From positions 1 through 64,000 of the forward strand of contig CBFHUI010000004.1 in the NCBI GenBank assembly GCA_965658725.1: a stretch of 64,000 bases of DNA, read 5' to 3'. The DNA is from UBA7985 sp965658725 (GTDB lineage Bacteria; Pseudomonadota; Alphaproteobacteria; UBA7985). The translations under genes were made by a program, and so were the position numbers. Under the pieces are notes generated by a model. The model searched no databases. It was not told the origin of the DNA and saw only the letters and a list, made by a program, of their open reading frames with translations. Shown here piece by piece: positions 1 to 7,735 of the stretch. Each line of letters starts with the position of its first letter. Within the stretch, counting starts at the first letter, position 1.

Positions 1-382
1 AGCGATGAAGAAAGTATCCGGTTCGATCAAGCTCGACCTCGCGCAGTACCGGGAAATGGAAGCATTTGCACAGTTCGCCTCCGACCTTGATGCCTCTACG
101 CAGGCATTGCTGTCGCGTGGTGAGCGTTTGACCGAGCTGCTCAAGCAGGATCAGTACTCCCCGCTCCGTATGGAAGAGCAGGTTGCGGTTCTGTACGCCG
201 GCGTAAACGGCTACCTCGATGGCCTGAAGGTCAGCGACATCAAGCGGTACGAAGCTGGTCTCCTGAGCGCGCTGAACGACAAGGGTGCTGGCATCCTCGA
301 CGCGATCGCATCCTCCGGGAAGCTCGATAACGAAGACGAGTTGAAGGCCTTCATCGAAGACTTCACCAAGTCCTTCGCTTAA
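1..382 (+). CDS. atpA: ATP synthase F1 subunit alpha, C-terminal part (5' end outside window)
   Basis: The frame is open from the window edge, so only the last 126 or so residues of the alpha subunit are present. They form the helical C-terminal domain that packs around gamma in the alpha3beta3 head of the membrane-bound F1Fo ATP synthase. The opening KVSGSIKLDLAQYREMEAF and the QYSPLRMEEQV stretch are typical of AtpA C-termini. The methionine at base 5 is internal to the real protein. atpG, atpD and atpC follow in the usual F1 operon order, which confirms the identity. The Walker motifs and the delta subunit gene would lie upstream of the window. Confidence 0.97.
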   Translation, partial: AMKKVSGSIKLDLAQYREMEAFAQFASDLDASTQALLSRGERLTELLKQDQYSPLRMEEQVAVLYAGVNGYLDGLKVSDIKRYEAGLLSALNDKGAGILDAIASSGKLDNEDELKAFIEDFTKSFA

Positions 383-394
383 GCCCACCAATCC

Positions 395-423
395 ATCGGG
401 GGAGCCCTTCGCGGCTCCCCGAT
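395..423 (+). other. Intercistronic hairpin between atpA and atpG
   Basis: An inverted repeat (arms about 395-406 and 413-423, with one unpaired G) can form a GC-rich stem of about 11 base pairs. It is followed by an A-rich stretch, not a T-run, so it is not an intrinsic terminator. A role as an mRNA stability or processing element between the alpha and gamma genes is inference. Confidence 0.5.
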
Positions 424-443
424 AAAAGAAGGATTAGAAAAGC

Positions 444-1331
444 ATGGCGAGCCTAAAGGATCTGCGGGACCGCATCGGAAGCGTGAAAAACACGCGGAAG
501 ATTACGTCTGCCATGAAAATGGTGGCAGCGGCGAAGCTCCGTCGTGCGCAGGATCAGGCCGAAGCCTCCCGCCCTTACGCTGAGCGTATGGAACGGATGC
601 TGGGCGACCTGGCCTCTCGTTCTTCCTCTGACCTGCCGCTGATTGCAGGGACGGGCAAGACCGACACGCACATGATCATTCTCGGCACGGCTGACCGCGG
701 TCTGTGTGGTGGTTTCAACGCCAACTTGGTGAAAGAAGCCCGCCGCATGGTCGCTGAGCTGCAAGGTGCCGGCAAGCAGGTGAAGATCTACTGCATTGGC
801 AAGAAAGGCGCGCAGGCGCTGAACCGCGAATTCGGTGATCTGATCGTAAAGCGGGTGGAAGACCTCGATAAGCCAGCCCTGTCTTACAGCAAGGCCGGCG
901 CAATCGCGGATGACATCCTGACCATGTTCGACGACGGCGCATTCGACGCTGCGACGCTCATCTACGCCAAGTTCCAGTCTGCGATTTCGCAGATTGTGAG
1001 CCGGCAGCAGCTGATCCCCTTTGCGGCCGATGAGGTTGCCGGGGACGATGCCGCTGACGGGGCCGAGGCGGATGATAGCGCGTACGAGTTTGAACCGTCC
1101 GAAGAAGCCATTCTGGCCGAACTGCTGCCCCGCAACGTGGGTGTGCAGGTGTTCAAGGCGCTGCTGGAAAACGCAGCCTCTGAGCAAGGTGCCCGGATGA
1201 CGGCCATGGACAATGCAACCCGAAACGCAGGCGAGATGATCGACAAGCTCACGCTGTTGTACAACCGTTCGCGTCAGGCATCGATCACCAAAGAATTGAT
1301 CGAAATCGTATCCGGCGCGGAAGCGCTCTAA
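444..1331 (+). CDS. atpG: ATP synthase F1 subunit gamma
   Basis: This is the 295-residue central rotor shaft of F1Fo ATP synthase. It couples proton flow through Fo to catalysis in the alpha3beta3 head. The N-terminal coiled-coil helix begins MASLKDLRDRIGSVKNTRKIT, with the conserved ITSAMKMVAAAKLRRAQ segment. The C-terminal helix carries the ARMTAMDNATRNA motif found in gamma subunits. An acidic insert at about residues 195-217 (GDDAADGAEADD) is longer than in E. coli; such inserts occur in alphaproteobacteria. The start follows a purine-rich AAGGA site. It lies 61 bases after atpA and 56 before atpD, so co-transcription is expected. Confidence 0.98.
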   Translation: MASLKDLRDRIGSVKNTRKITSAMKMVAAAKLRRAQDQAEASRPYAERMERMLGDLASRSSSDLPLIAGTGKTDTHMIILGTADRGLCGGFNANLVKEARRMVAELQGAGKQVKIYCIGKKGAQALNREFGDLIVKRVEDLDKPALSYSKAGAIADDILTMFDDGAFDAATLIYAKFQSAISQIVSRQQLIPFAADEVAGDDAADGAEADDSAYEFEPSEEAILAELLPRNVGVQVFKALLENAASEQGARMTAMDNATRNAGEMIDKLTLLYNRSRQASITKELIEIVSGAEAL

Positions 1332-1387
1332 ACAAGCAACCTTTCCCCCGGCTCCGGTCGGGTGGTCTCTAGAGATAGGAAAGAATA

Positions 1388-2812
1388 ATGGCTGACAATA
1401 ATGTAGGCCGCGTCTCGCAGGTACTGGGTGCCGTCGTAGACGTACAGTTTGACGGCGAACTCCCGCCGATCCTGAACGCGCTGACCGCGTCGTTCAACGG
1501 TCAGGAGCTGGTGCTCGAAGTGGCACAGCACTTGGGTGAAAACACCGTGCGCTGTATCGCCATGGACACCACTGACGGTCTGACCCGTGGTCAGGACGTG
1601 GCGGATTCCGGCGATGCGATCTCGGTCCCGGTTGGCAAGCAGACGCTTGGCCGGATCATGGACGTCATCGGTCGCCCGATCGACGAGCGCGGCGAAGTCG
1701 ACTCAACCGCTAAGTGGCCAATCCACCGTGCAGCGCCTGAGTTCACCGACCAGTCCACCGAAACCGAAGTTCTGGTAACTGGCATCAAGGTCATCGACCT
1801 GCTCGAGCCATACGCCAAGGGCGGTAAGATCGGCCTGTTCGGCGGCGCCGGCGTGGGCAAGACGGTTCTCATCATGGAGCTGATCAACAACATCGCAAAA
1901 GGCCACGGTGGTTACTCCGTGTTTGCTGGCGTTGGTGAGCGGACCCGTGAAGGTAACGACCTCTACCACGAGATGATTGAATCCGGCGTTATCGACCTCG
2001 AAGGCGATAACTCCAAAGTGGCGCTGGTCTACGGCCAGATGAACGAGCCTCCAGGTGCCCGCGCGCGTGTTGCACTGACCGGTCTGACCCAGGCGGAATA
2101 CTTCCGTGATGAAGAAGGTCAGGACGTTCTGTTCTTCGTGGACAACATCTTCCGCTTTACTCAGGCGGGTGCAGAGGTGTCCGCACTTCTGGGCCGTATC
2201 CCGTCCGCGGTAGGATACCAGCCAACCCTGTCCACCGACATGGGCGCGATGCAGGAGCGGATTACGACCACGAACAAGGGCTCGATCACCTCGGTTCAGG
2301 CTGTATACGTTCCGGCCGATGACTTGACCGACCCTGCGCCTGCAACCACCTTTGCCCACCTCGATGCAACCACGGTTCTGAACCGCTCGATTGCAGAGAA
2401 GGGCATTTACCCGGCTGTGGATCCGCTGGACTCCACGTCCCGTATTCTTGACCCTCGCATCATCGGCGAAGAGCACTACGCGGTTGCCCGTGGCGTGCAG
2501 CAGACGCTGCAGGGTTACAAGAACCTGCAGGACATCATCGCCATTCTCGGCATGGATGAACTCTCCGAGGAAGATAAGATGACGGTTGCCCGCGCGCGTA
2601 AGCTCGAGCGCTTCCTGTCTCAGCCCTTCCACGTGGCTGAAGTCTTCACCGGCTTCCCGGGCGTGTTCGTTCCCCTCGACGAGACGATCAAGGGCTTCAA
2701 GGGCATTCTCGATGGTGACTACGATCACCTGCCTGAGTCTGCTTTCTACATGGTTGGTACCATGGACGAAGCGATCGCCAAGGCTGAAAAGATGGCTGCG
2801 GAAGCGGCCTAA
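1388..2812 (+). CDS. atpD: ATP synthase F1 subunit beta
   Basis: This is the catalytic subunit that makes ATP from ADP and phosphate at the cytoplasmic F1 head. The 474-residue length is normal. The Walker A motif GGAGVGKT lies at residues 152-159. The GERTREGNDLYHEM segment and the canonical DELSEED motif, which contacts gamma during rotation, are both present. The ATG follows the purine-rich GATAGGAAAG. No unusual substitutions were seen in the motifs. A strong hairpin plus T-run follows the stop codon, ahead of atpC. Confidence 0.99.
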   Translation: MADNNVGRVSQVLGAVVDVQFDGELPPILNALTASFNGQELVLEVAQHLGENTVRCIAMDTTDGLTRGQDVADSGDAISVPVGKQTLGRIMDVIGRPIDERGEVDSTAKWPIHRAAPEFTDQSTETEVLVTGIKVIDLLEPYAKGGKIGLFGGAGVGKTVLIMELINNIAKGHGGYSVFAGVGERTREGNDLYHEMIESGVIDLEGDNSKVALVYGQMNEPPGARARVALTGLTQAEYFRDEEGQDVLFFVDNIFRFTQAGAEVSALLGRIPSAVGYQPTLSTDMGAMQERITTTNKGSITSVQAVYVPADDLTDPAPATTFAHLDATTVLNRSIAEKGIYPAVDPLDSTSRILDPRIIGEEHYAVARGVQQTLQGYKNLQDIIAILGMDELSEEDKMTVARARKLERFLSQPFHVAEVFTGFPGVFVPLDETIKGFKGILDGDYDHLPESAFYMVGTMDEAIAKAEKMAAEAA

Positions 2813-2823
2813 CGCGCAAGAAA

Positions 2824-2847
2824 CGGGGGCCTCGGCCCCCGGTTTTT
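2824..2847 (+). terminator. Terminator-like hairpin between atpD and atpC
   Basis: The arms CGGGGGCC (2824-2831) and GGCCCCCG (2834-2841) form a perfect 8-base-pair GC stem, followed by G and five T residues (2843-2847). This is a canonical Rho-independent terminator layout placed inside the operon. Partial read-through could reduce atpC (epsilon, one per complex) relative to atpD (beta, three per complex); that consequence is inference. Confidence 0.7.
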
Positions 2848-2875
2848 CGCATCACGCGGATTGGACTTAAGACCC

Positions 2876-3268
2876 ATGACGATGCAGTTTGAACTGGTAA
2901 CCCCAGAAGCATCCGCAGCACAGATCGAAGCGACCATGGTTGTCGTTCCGGGCGCTGAGGGTGACATGGGTGTGCTGGAAAACCACGCACCAACCGTAAC
3001 CAGCCTGCGCCCCGGCGTTGTGTCGGTGACGGGCAGCGACGGCGATGCTGGCTTCTTCGTAGCGGGCGGCTTTGCCGAGATCACCAACGAGCGTTGTGTG
3101 ATCCTCGCGGAGAGTGCAACGGCGCTGAGCGAGCTGACGACAGAAGCCGCACAAGCGGCGCTGACCGAAGCGAAAGCAGCACTGGAAACGGCGACCTCCG
3201 ATGGCGAAAAGAACGCCGCCGAGCGCAAATACGCCGTGGCCCATGCCATGGTCGAAGCGGCGTCCTAA
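2876..3268 (+). CDS. atpC: ATP synthase F1 subunit epsilon
   Basis: This is the 130-residue epsilon subunit of the F1Fo rotor stalk, which can inhibit ATP hydrolysis. The N-terminal beta-sandwich starts MTMQFELVTPEASAA and contains the typical VVVPGAEGDMGVLENHAPTV region. The C-terminal helical hairpin (about residues 85-130) is alanine- and glutamate-rich. I chose the ATG at 2876 because upstream extension only adds a TTG-initiated leader overlapping the preceding hairpin region. It closes the operon and is followed by a strong terminator. Confidence 0.97.
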   Translation: MTMQFELVTPEASAAQIEATMVVVPGAEGDMGVLENHAPTVTSLRPGVVSVTGSDGDAGFFVAGGFAEITNERCVILAESATALSELTTEAAQAALTEAKAALETATSDGEKNAAERKYAVAHAMVEAAS

Positions 3269-3295
3269 GACCCCGCTATTCGCACCAAGTCTTCC

Positions 3296-3334
3296 AAAAA
3301 GGGTGGCCCAGCCAAACGCTGCGCCACCCTTTTT
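3296..3334 (+). terminator. Rho-independent terminator of the atp operon
   Basis: The 12-base arms AAAAAGGGTGGC (3296-3307) and GCCACCCTTTTT (3323-3334) are perfectly complementary, with a 15-base loop and the T-run forming the end of the 3' arm. The position, 27 bases past the atpC stop, marks the operon end. Confidence 0.92.
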
Positions 3335-3402
3335 CTTTGGTACATCAGCTGCACTGAGCTAAGCCCTGCGAAATTGTCTTTAATTCTTTAAGGTTTAGCT
3401 TC

Positions 3403-4449
3403 ATGCGTTTGCTTCACGTTCTGCCCTGCCTTCTGATTTCCCTGACGACTGGCGTAGGCGCACAGGCTCAGGCTGACGCTTTAGCGGGTTGGCTGGAGGA
3501 CATATCATCACCGGGACGCGCGGCATCCGTCTACTTTTGGGAAGACGGCCAAGGCGAAGCGGCAGCTCATGGCCCCTACGGTACCCGAAAACGCAAAGTT
3601 ACACCAGCCGACCCTTTCTTGCTGGCATCCGTGAGCAAGGCTTATACGGCTGTGGCGGTTGTAAAGCTGGCCGAACAGGCTCGGATAGACCTCGACGCGC
3701 CAATTGGCACGTATTTGCCCGAGGAACTAATCGATCATTTGCCGGGACTGGATCGCATTACCGTGCGTCAGGCTCTGGGCATGCGAACGGGGCTGGCAGA
3801 GTACTACACCGAGGAAAACCCTGAAGCAGCATCGGGCAAAACGCCCGAGACACTGCTGGAATATGTCTACGATGAACCGCTGAATTTTTCGCCGGGGACG
3901 GCTTACGAATACTCGAACACCAACTATTTGCTCGCCGAGATCCTGCTGCGTGAAGTTACTGGCCTGCGCTTTGGCCCTGCCTTGGACTGGCTTGTTTTTC
4001 GCCCGGCAGGTCTGAACAACTCAGCCGTTCTGGGCTACGGGATCGGCCCGGATAACATGGTGATGGGGTATCAGCGGGGTGATCTGGAAACTGTGGCAGA
4101 CATTCGCAGGCTCTATTCCGGCTATGGCTTTGGTGATGGTGGAGTGGTCGCGACGGCCGAAGACGTGGGCCGTTTCTACCGCGCCCTATTGATCGACCGC
4201 AGCCTTTTGGGCGACTGGGGCCTGCGCCAAATCACGAGCGACCCAGAAGGCGATGGGTATGGTCTCGGGATTGACGTTGCGGAAGAGGGCGAAATGGGCC
4301 TTGTCTATGGGCATGCAGGCTCGGACACTGGGTATCTGACCGACGTCCGACTGACCCTCGACCCTCCGGCCGTCGCGGTCATTCTCACCGCTGAAGCTGA
4401 AAGCGATACCGAGCTGACTTACACGCTTCTTAGTGAAGGTCTGGACTAA
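3403..4449 (+). CDS. Secreted serine hydrolase, beta-lactamase/DD-peptidase (class C) family
   Basis: This 348-residue protein has a Sec signal peptide (MRLLHVLPCLLISLTTGVGA, cleavage near AQA at about residue 23). It belongs to the serine beta-lactamase-like superfamily, which includes class C beta-lactamases, DD-carboxypeptidases and esterases. The SxxK catalytic motif is SVSK at residues 76-79, the YxN motif is YSN at 170-172, and the third motif is HAG at 304-306 in place of KTG, as in many esterases and peptidases of the family. It is probably periplasmic. The substrate cannot be told from sequence, and a resistance role should not be assumed. It stands alone after the atp terminator and about 100 bases before a MAPEG gene. 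Confidence 0.88.
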   Translation: MRLLHVLPCLLISLTTGVGAQAQADALAGWLEDISSPGRAASVYFWEDGQGEAAAHGPYGTRKRKVTPADPFLLASVSKAYTAVAVVKLAEQARIDLDAPIGTYLPEELIDHLPGLDRITVRQALGMRTGLAEYYTEENPEAASGKTPETLLEYVYDEPLNFSPGTAYEYSNTNYLLAEILLREVTGLRFGPALDWLVFRPAGLNNSAVLGYGIGPDNMVMGYQRGDLETVADIRRLYSGYGFGDGGVVATAEDVGRFYRALLIDRSLLGDWGLRQITSDPEGDGYGLGIDVAEEGEMGLVYGHAGSDTGYLTDVRLTLDPPAVAVILTAEAESDTELTYTLLSEGLD

Positions 4450-4549
4450 AACCAGTCATCAAAGAAAGTTCCCGTCCTGCCCTTGAAACACCAGCCAAAT
4501 CAGAGAGGTTAGGGGCAGGATTGACCGCCGTTTTGAAAGGCCTGCACCC

Positions 4550-4960
4550 ATGATCACAATCATTATCCTCGCCACCCTGATGACGCTGGCCATGAGCATG
4601 GTTCCCGGAGCATACAAGATCACCTCGTCCGGCATCGACGGCAAGCTGCGCACCGATGCAAACGTACAGGAATTGAAGGGCTGGGGCCGGTTGGGGCAGC
4701 GGGCGTTTGAGAACCATATGGAGACCTACGTCACCTTCATGGGGCTCGCGGTTCTGGTGGTGTATCTGGGTGACCGTGTGGGGGTGAATGACATCCTGCG
4801 GCTGGCGGTGCTGGGCGGGTGGATTTACCTGCTTTTCCGGGTTGCGCACTTCATCTGTTTCACGCTTTCTGTGCCCTACCTGCGCACGGCAAGCTGGTTT
4901 GGATCTGTCTTTGGGATCGTGCTGATCGGCTGGGCCGTGCTGCAACTCGCTGCGATTTGA
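4550..4960 (+). CDS. MAPEG family integral membrane protein
   Basis: This 136-residue protein has about four hydrophobic helices and fits the bacterial MAPEG family (membrane-associated proteins in eicosanoid and glutathione metabolism). The segment RAFENHMETYVTFMGLAVL matches the family's conserved core (the ExxxNxxE-like region in helix 2), and the length is typical. Eukaryotic members are glutathione transferases or peroxidases; the bacterial role is mostly unknown, so no substrate is assigned. The downstream transporter starts 14 bases after the stop and may be co-transcribed. Confidence 0.82.
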   Translation: MITIIILATLMTLAMSMVPGAYKITSSGIDGKLRTDANVQELKGWGRLGQRAFENHMETYVTFMGLAVLVVYLGDRVGVNDILRLAVLGGWIYLLFRVAHFICFTLSVPYLRTASWFGSVFGIVLIGWAVLQLAAI

Positions 4961-4973
4961 GGACTTTCACTCT

Positions 4974-5834
4974 ATGCCAACGCTGCTCGGGTTTGGTGCC
5001 ATCCTGCTGTGGGCGGCGCTGGCGCTCCTGACGTCCCTGACAACCCGATTGCCCTTGTTCGAGTGGCTCGCGCTGACCTTCGGTCTCGCGACGCTGTTCA
5101 GCTTGCCCATGCTGTTGCGTGCCGGGGCCGTTGCATCGCTGCGGGCTGTGCCGGTAGGCGGCTGGGCGCTGGGGATCATGGGGCTGTTTGGCTATCACGC
5201 GCTGTACATGCTCGCGCTCAAGAACGCACCGACGGCGCAGGCCGGGCTGATCGCTTACCTGTGGCCGCTGCTGATCGTGCTGTTTTCCATGGCGGGGCAG
5301 CCCGCCGGGCGCTGGGTTCTGCCGATCCTGGGCGGCGGGTTGGGGCTGGTTGGGGCTGCGCTGCTGGTCGTGGATCCGAGCGAAGGCGGGTTCCAGCCGA
5401 CCTACGCACTGGGCTACGGCTTTGCGCTTGCCTGTGCGCTCATGTGGTCGAGCTACTCCGTCCTGAACCGGCGGTTAAGCGCCGTGCCGACGGTGGCGGT
5501 GGTCGTTTATTGCGCGGTGGCGGCGCTGGGCGGGCTTGGGCTGTCGCTGGCCTTAGAGGACTGGGTGCGACCGACCGCGCTTGAGTGGGCCGGGCTGGTC
5601 GGACTGGCGCTGGGGCCCATGGGGTTGGCGTTCTTCGTCTGGGACTATGGCACCAAGCACGGGAACGTCACGCTGCTCGGTGCGCTGAGCTATTTCGCGC
5701 CGCTGCTCTCGACGTTGTTGCTGGTCGCAGCGGGGCAGGCGCAGGCGTCGTGGGTGTTGGCGCTGGCGACGGTGCTGATTGTCGGCGGGGCGGGTTTGGC
5801 CGCGCTGGGGCTGCGGCGCAAGGAAGCCGCCTAG
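4974..5834 (+). CDS. EamA-domain (DMT superfamily) transporter
   Basis: This 286-residue protein has about ten transmembrane helices in two EamA repeats (roughly residues 5-135 and 145-280), the drug/metabolite transporter architecture. The AYLWPLLIVLFS and SYFAPLLSTLLLVAAG segments are reminiscent of the YddG aromatic amino acid exporter branch, but the substrate is not predictable. It is an inner-membrane protein. Its TAG stop (5832-5834) interleaves with the stop codon of the convergent sodium channel gene in a shared CTAG. Confidence 0.9.
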   Translation: MPTLLGFGAILLWAALALLTSLTTRLPLFEWLALTFGLATLFSLPMLLRAGAVASLRAVPVGGWALGIMGLFGYHALYMLALKNAPTAQAGLIAYLWPLLIVLFSMAGQPAGRWVLPILGGGLGLVGAALLVVDPSEGGFQPTYALGYGFALACALMWSSYSVLNRRLSAVPTVAVVVYCAVAALGGLGLSLALEDWVRPTALEWAGLVGLALGPMGLAFFVWDYGTKHGNVTLLGALSYFAPLLSTLLLVAAGQAQASWVLALATVLIVGGAGLAALGLRRKEAA

Positions 5835-6784
5835 TCCTCTGCCTTCTCGGCGGCTTCAGCGGCGCGCATTTCAGCCAGTTCGGCGCGGATAGCGTGGAGT
5901 TCCTGCAGGATGGCGCGCTGCGCAGGGTCGGCAACCTCGTCAGCGGTCATGGTGCTTTCTGCTTCGTCCTTGGCCGAGTCCATGGCGTTCACCAGAATAC
6001 CAATGAACAGGTTGAGCGCCGCAAACGCTGAGATCACCACGAACAGCGTGAAGTAAACCCACGAGCTGGGGTGCACTTCCATGATTGGACGCACGATCCC
6101 GTGGGACCAGCTTTCCAGCGTCATGATCTGGAACAGCGTGTAGAACGCGCGGCCTAGGTCGCCGAAGTAGTCGTACCCGTCCGCACCATAGCCGCCATAG
6201 AGCGTACCGCTGTAGAGCTGCACCCCGATCACGGCGAAGACATAGTGGATCAAGATCAGCAGCAGCGCCGCCGACCCCATCCCGGGCAGGGCGCGGAACA
6301 GGCCGGAGACCACCAGTCGCATCGCCGGGATTGCTGCGACCAGTCGGAGCACCCGCAGCACGCGCAGCGCCCGCAGCACCTTGAGCGAGTCCGTTGCCGG
6401 GACAAAGGCGACCGCGACCACAGCCAGATCGAACCAGTTCCACGGATCGCGGAAGAACCGCAAACGGTAGGCCGCCGCCTTGAGCGCGATTTCGCAGACG
6501 AAGAAGGCCAGCGCGATGGTGTCGAGGATCAGCAGGATCTGCCCAACCGAACCTTCGCCCGCTTCCCTTACGTTCTTCGACGTCAGCAGGCCGAGGATGA
6601 TGGCGTTGGCGATGATGACCCCGATCACCAGCGTGCGGAACCAGCGCGCCTCGACAAAGCGGGTCAGGCGGTTTTCCGGCCCAGCAGGCCGCTCGGGCTT
6701 GGGCTTGGCAGCCTTGGAGGTCGAGACGTGGGGGGCGTTGTTGGCGCGCGCGGCGGCGTGTGCGCCTGTGACGGGAGATTTCAT
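5831..6784 (-). CDS. Voltage-gated sodium channel, NaChBac/BacNav-type ion transport protein
   Basis: This 317-residue protein has the single six-helix domain of bacterial tetrameric sodium channels. A voltage-sensor S4 helix carries basic residues every third position (K135, R138, R141, R144, R147). The pore loop has the selectivity filter TLESWS at 222-227, almost the same as the TLESWAS of NaChBac; a single E in this context predicts sodium selectivity. S6 is about 242-270. The tail (about 285-315) is alanine- and glutamate-rich and probably forms the four-helix coiled coil that assembles the tetramer. The N-terminal 40 residues are Ala/Pro/Lys-rich and cytoplasmic. Links to motility or pH homeostasis are known in other bacteria but untested here. 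Confidence 0.93.
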   Translation of the reverse strand: MKSPVTGAHAAARANNAPHVSTSKAAKPKPERPAGPENRLTRFVEARWFRTLVIGVIIANAIILGLLTSKNVREAGEGSVGQILLILDTIALAFFVCEIALKAAAYRLRFFRDPWNWFDLAVVAVAFVPATDSLKVLRALRVLRVLRLVAAIPAMRLVVSGLFRALPGMGSAALLLILIHYVFAVIGVQLYSGTLYGGYGADGYDYFGDLGRAFYTLFQIMTLESWSHGIVRPIMEVHPSSWVYFTLFVVISAFAALNLFIGILVNAMDSAKDEAESTMTADEVADPAQRAILQELHAIRAELAEMRAAEAAEKAED

Positions 6785-6808
6785 CGATGAGTCAAGCGTT
6801 GCAGTCTG

Positions 6809-7210
6809 TCAGGAAGGTCCAAAAACGACCTCGTGCATAACCCGTCCGGGCAAAAGCGTGAACCAAATGTTGAGGCCGAGTGCACCAAACCAGAGCAAAA
6901 TCATTGTTAAACGGTGATCTTTGACCCGATGCGCCCGCGCCGCTCGCCATCCCATGATCAAACCAAAGCCTGCAAACAGGGTTAGGAGATGAATGGGGCT
7001 GAACGGTCCCCAGGTTCTGATCTGGTTGATGAACAGGGACGAGAGCACGGCCACCAGCATGGCGCTCATCCACGTGTAACCCAGCGCGCGATGGATCAGC
7101 GTACCTTTCGGTCTGGCAAAAATGAGCACCCCGAGTGCCAGCGACGCGAGAGCGGTGCTGGCGTGGAGAGCAATCAGCCATCCCGCGCTGAGCAGGGGCT
7201 CGAGGGACAC
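6809..7210 (-). CDS. DUF2306-like four-helix membrane protein
   Basis: This 133-residue protein has four hydrophobic segments (about 8-28, 45-62, 75-90, 105-120). The motifs LIHRALGYTWMSAML and HRLTMILLWFGALGLN resemble the DUF2306 family, in which conserved histidines suggest cofactor or metal binding. Its function is unknown. It lies one base downstream of the TerB-like gene on the same strand and 24 bases upstream of the sodium channel gene, so the three may form a transcript. Confidence 0.7.
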   Translation of the reverse strand: MSLEPLLSAGWLIALHASTALASLALGVLIFARPKGTLIHRALGYTWMSAMLVAVLSSLFINQIRTWGPFSPIHLLTLFAGFGLIMGWRAARAHRVKDHRLTMILLWFGALGLNIWFTLLPGRVMHEVVFGPS

Positions 7211-7211
7211 T

Positions 7212-7616
7212 CTAGGCGGTGGCGTAGCGGGCGCGTGCGCCGCGTTCGATACCAGCAGCGATCAGCCGGTCGATGTTCAGGCGGTGGCGCACCAGCTCCA
7301 GCACCTGCATTTCTTCGTCCGTCAGCACCCCGTCCGCTGCAGCCATCTCGCAGGCCAGTGCGTAGCCGGTTTCGCAGAGCTGCGCGGATAGTGCCCCCTG
7401 CATATCGCCAAACAGCAATTCTAAACCGTCTTCGGCTTCCAGCGCTGTTGCGATCCGGCGTGCGGTCTCGGGCAGGGTTTCGATGTCAAAGCTATTGAAC
7501 ACCGGCCAGCTTCGCACCACGTCCGCCATCTTCTTCAGCTCCTGATCCGCGATGTCGTTATCTGCGGCCGAGACCAGAACCATAATGGCAATGAGTGAGT
7601 CGTGATGCGTCGCCAT
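7212..7616 (-). CDS. TerB-like cytosolic protein (tellurite-resistance TerB fold)
   Basis: This 134-residue acidic helical protein has two acidic loops of the TerB type: AADNDIADQELKKM near residues 17-30 and AAADGVLTDEEMQVLE near 91-106. TerB domains are all-helical and may bind metals; they occur in stress-response contexts. No other ter genes (terC, terD, terZ) are in the window, so a tellurite role is not supported. It is the first gene of a minus-strand group with the DUF2306 protein and the sodium channel. Confidence 0.75.
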   Translation of the reverse strand: MATHHDSLIAIMVLVSAADNDIADQELKKMADVVRSWPVFNSFDIETLPETARRIATALEAEDGLELLFGDMQGALSAQLCETGYALACEMAAADGVLTDEEMQVLELVRHRLNIDRLIAAGIERGARARYATA

Positions 7617-7714
7617 GCTGCTTGCTTCCCTGTGTTAGACGTGACGCCCAAAGTGCGTCTTTCTTCTCATGTATATGTGGATAGCCCTGCGGTTGGGTCA
7701 ATGACAGGCGCGGG

Positions 7715-7735
7715 AAAAACCTCGACTAGTCGAGG
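7715..7735 (-). terminator. Terminator overlapping the stop codon of the DinG-like helicase gene
   Basis: The 16-base perfect palindrome at 7720-7735 (CCTCGACT and its complement AGTCGAGG) contains the helicase TAG stop at 7726-7728. On the minus strand it is followed directly by five T residues (7719-7715). A six-base-pair stem with a CTAG loop plus a T-run fits a short Rho-independent terminator that also encodes the last codons. Confidence 0.65.

Noticed and set aside
3403..4449. Antibiotic-resistance beta-lactamase
   Set aside because: The third motif is HAG, and the family is dominated by esterases and peptidases; the sequence does not support resistance.
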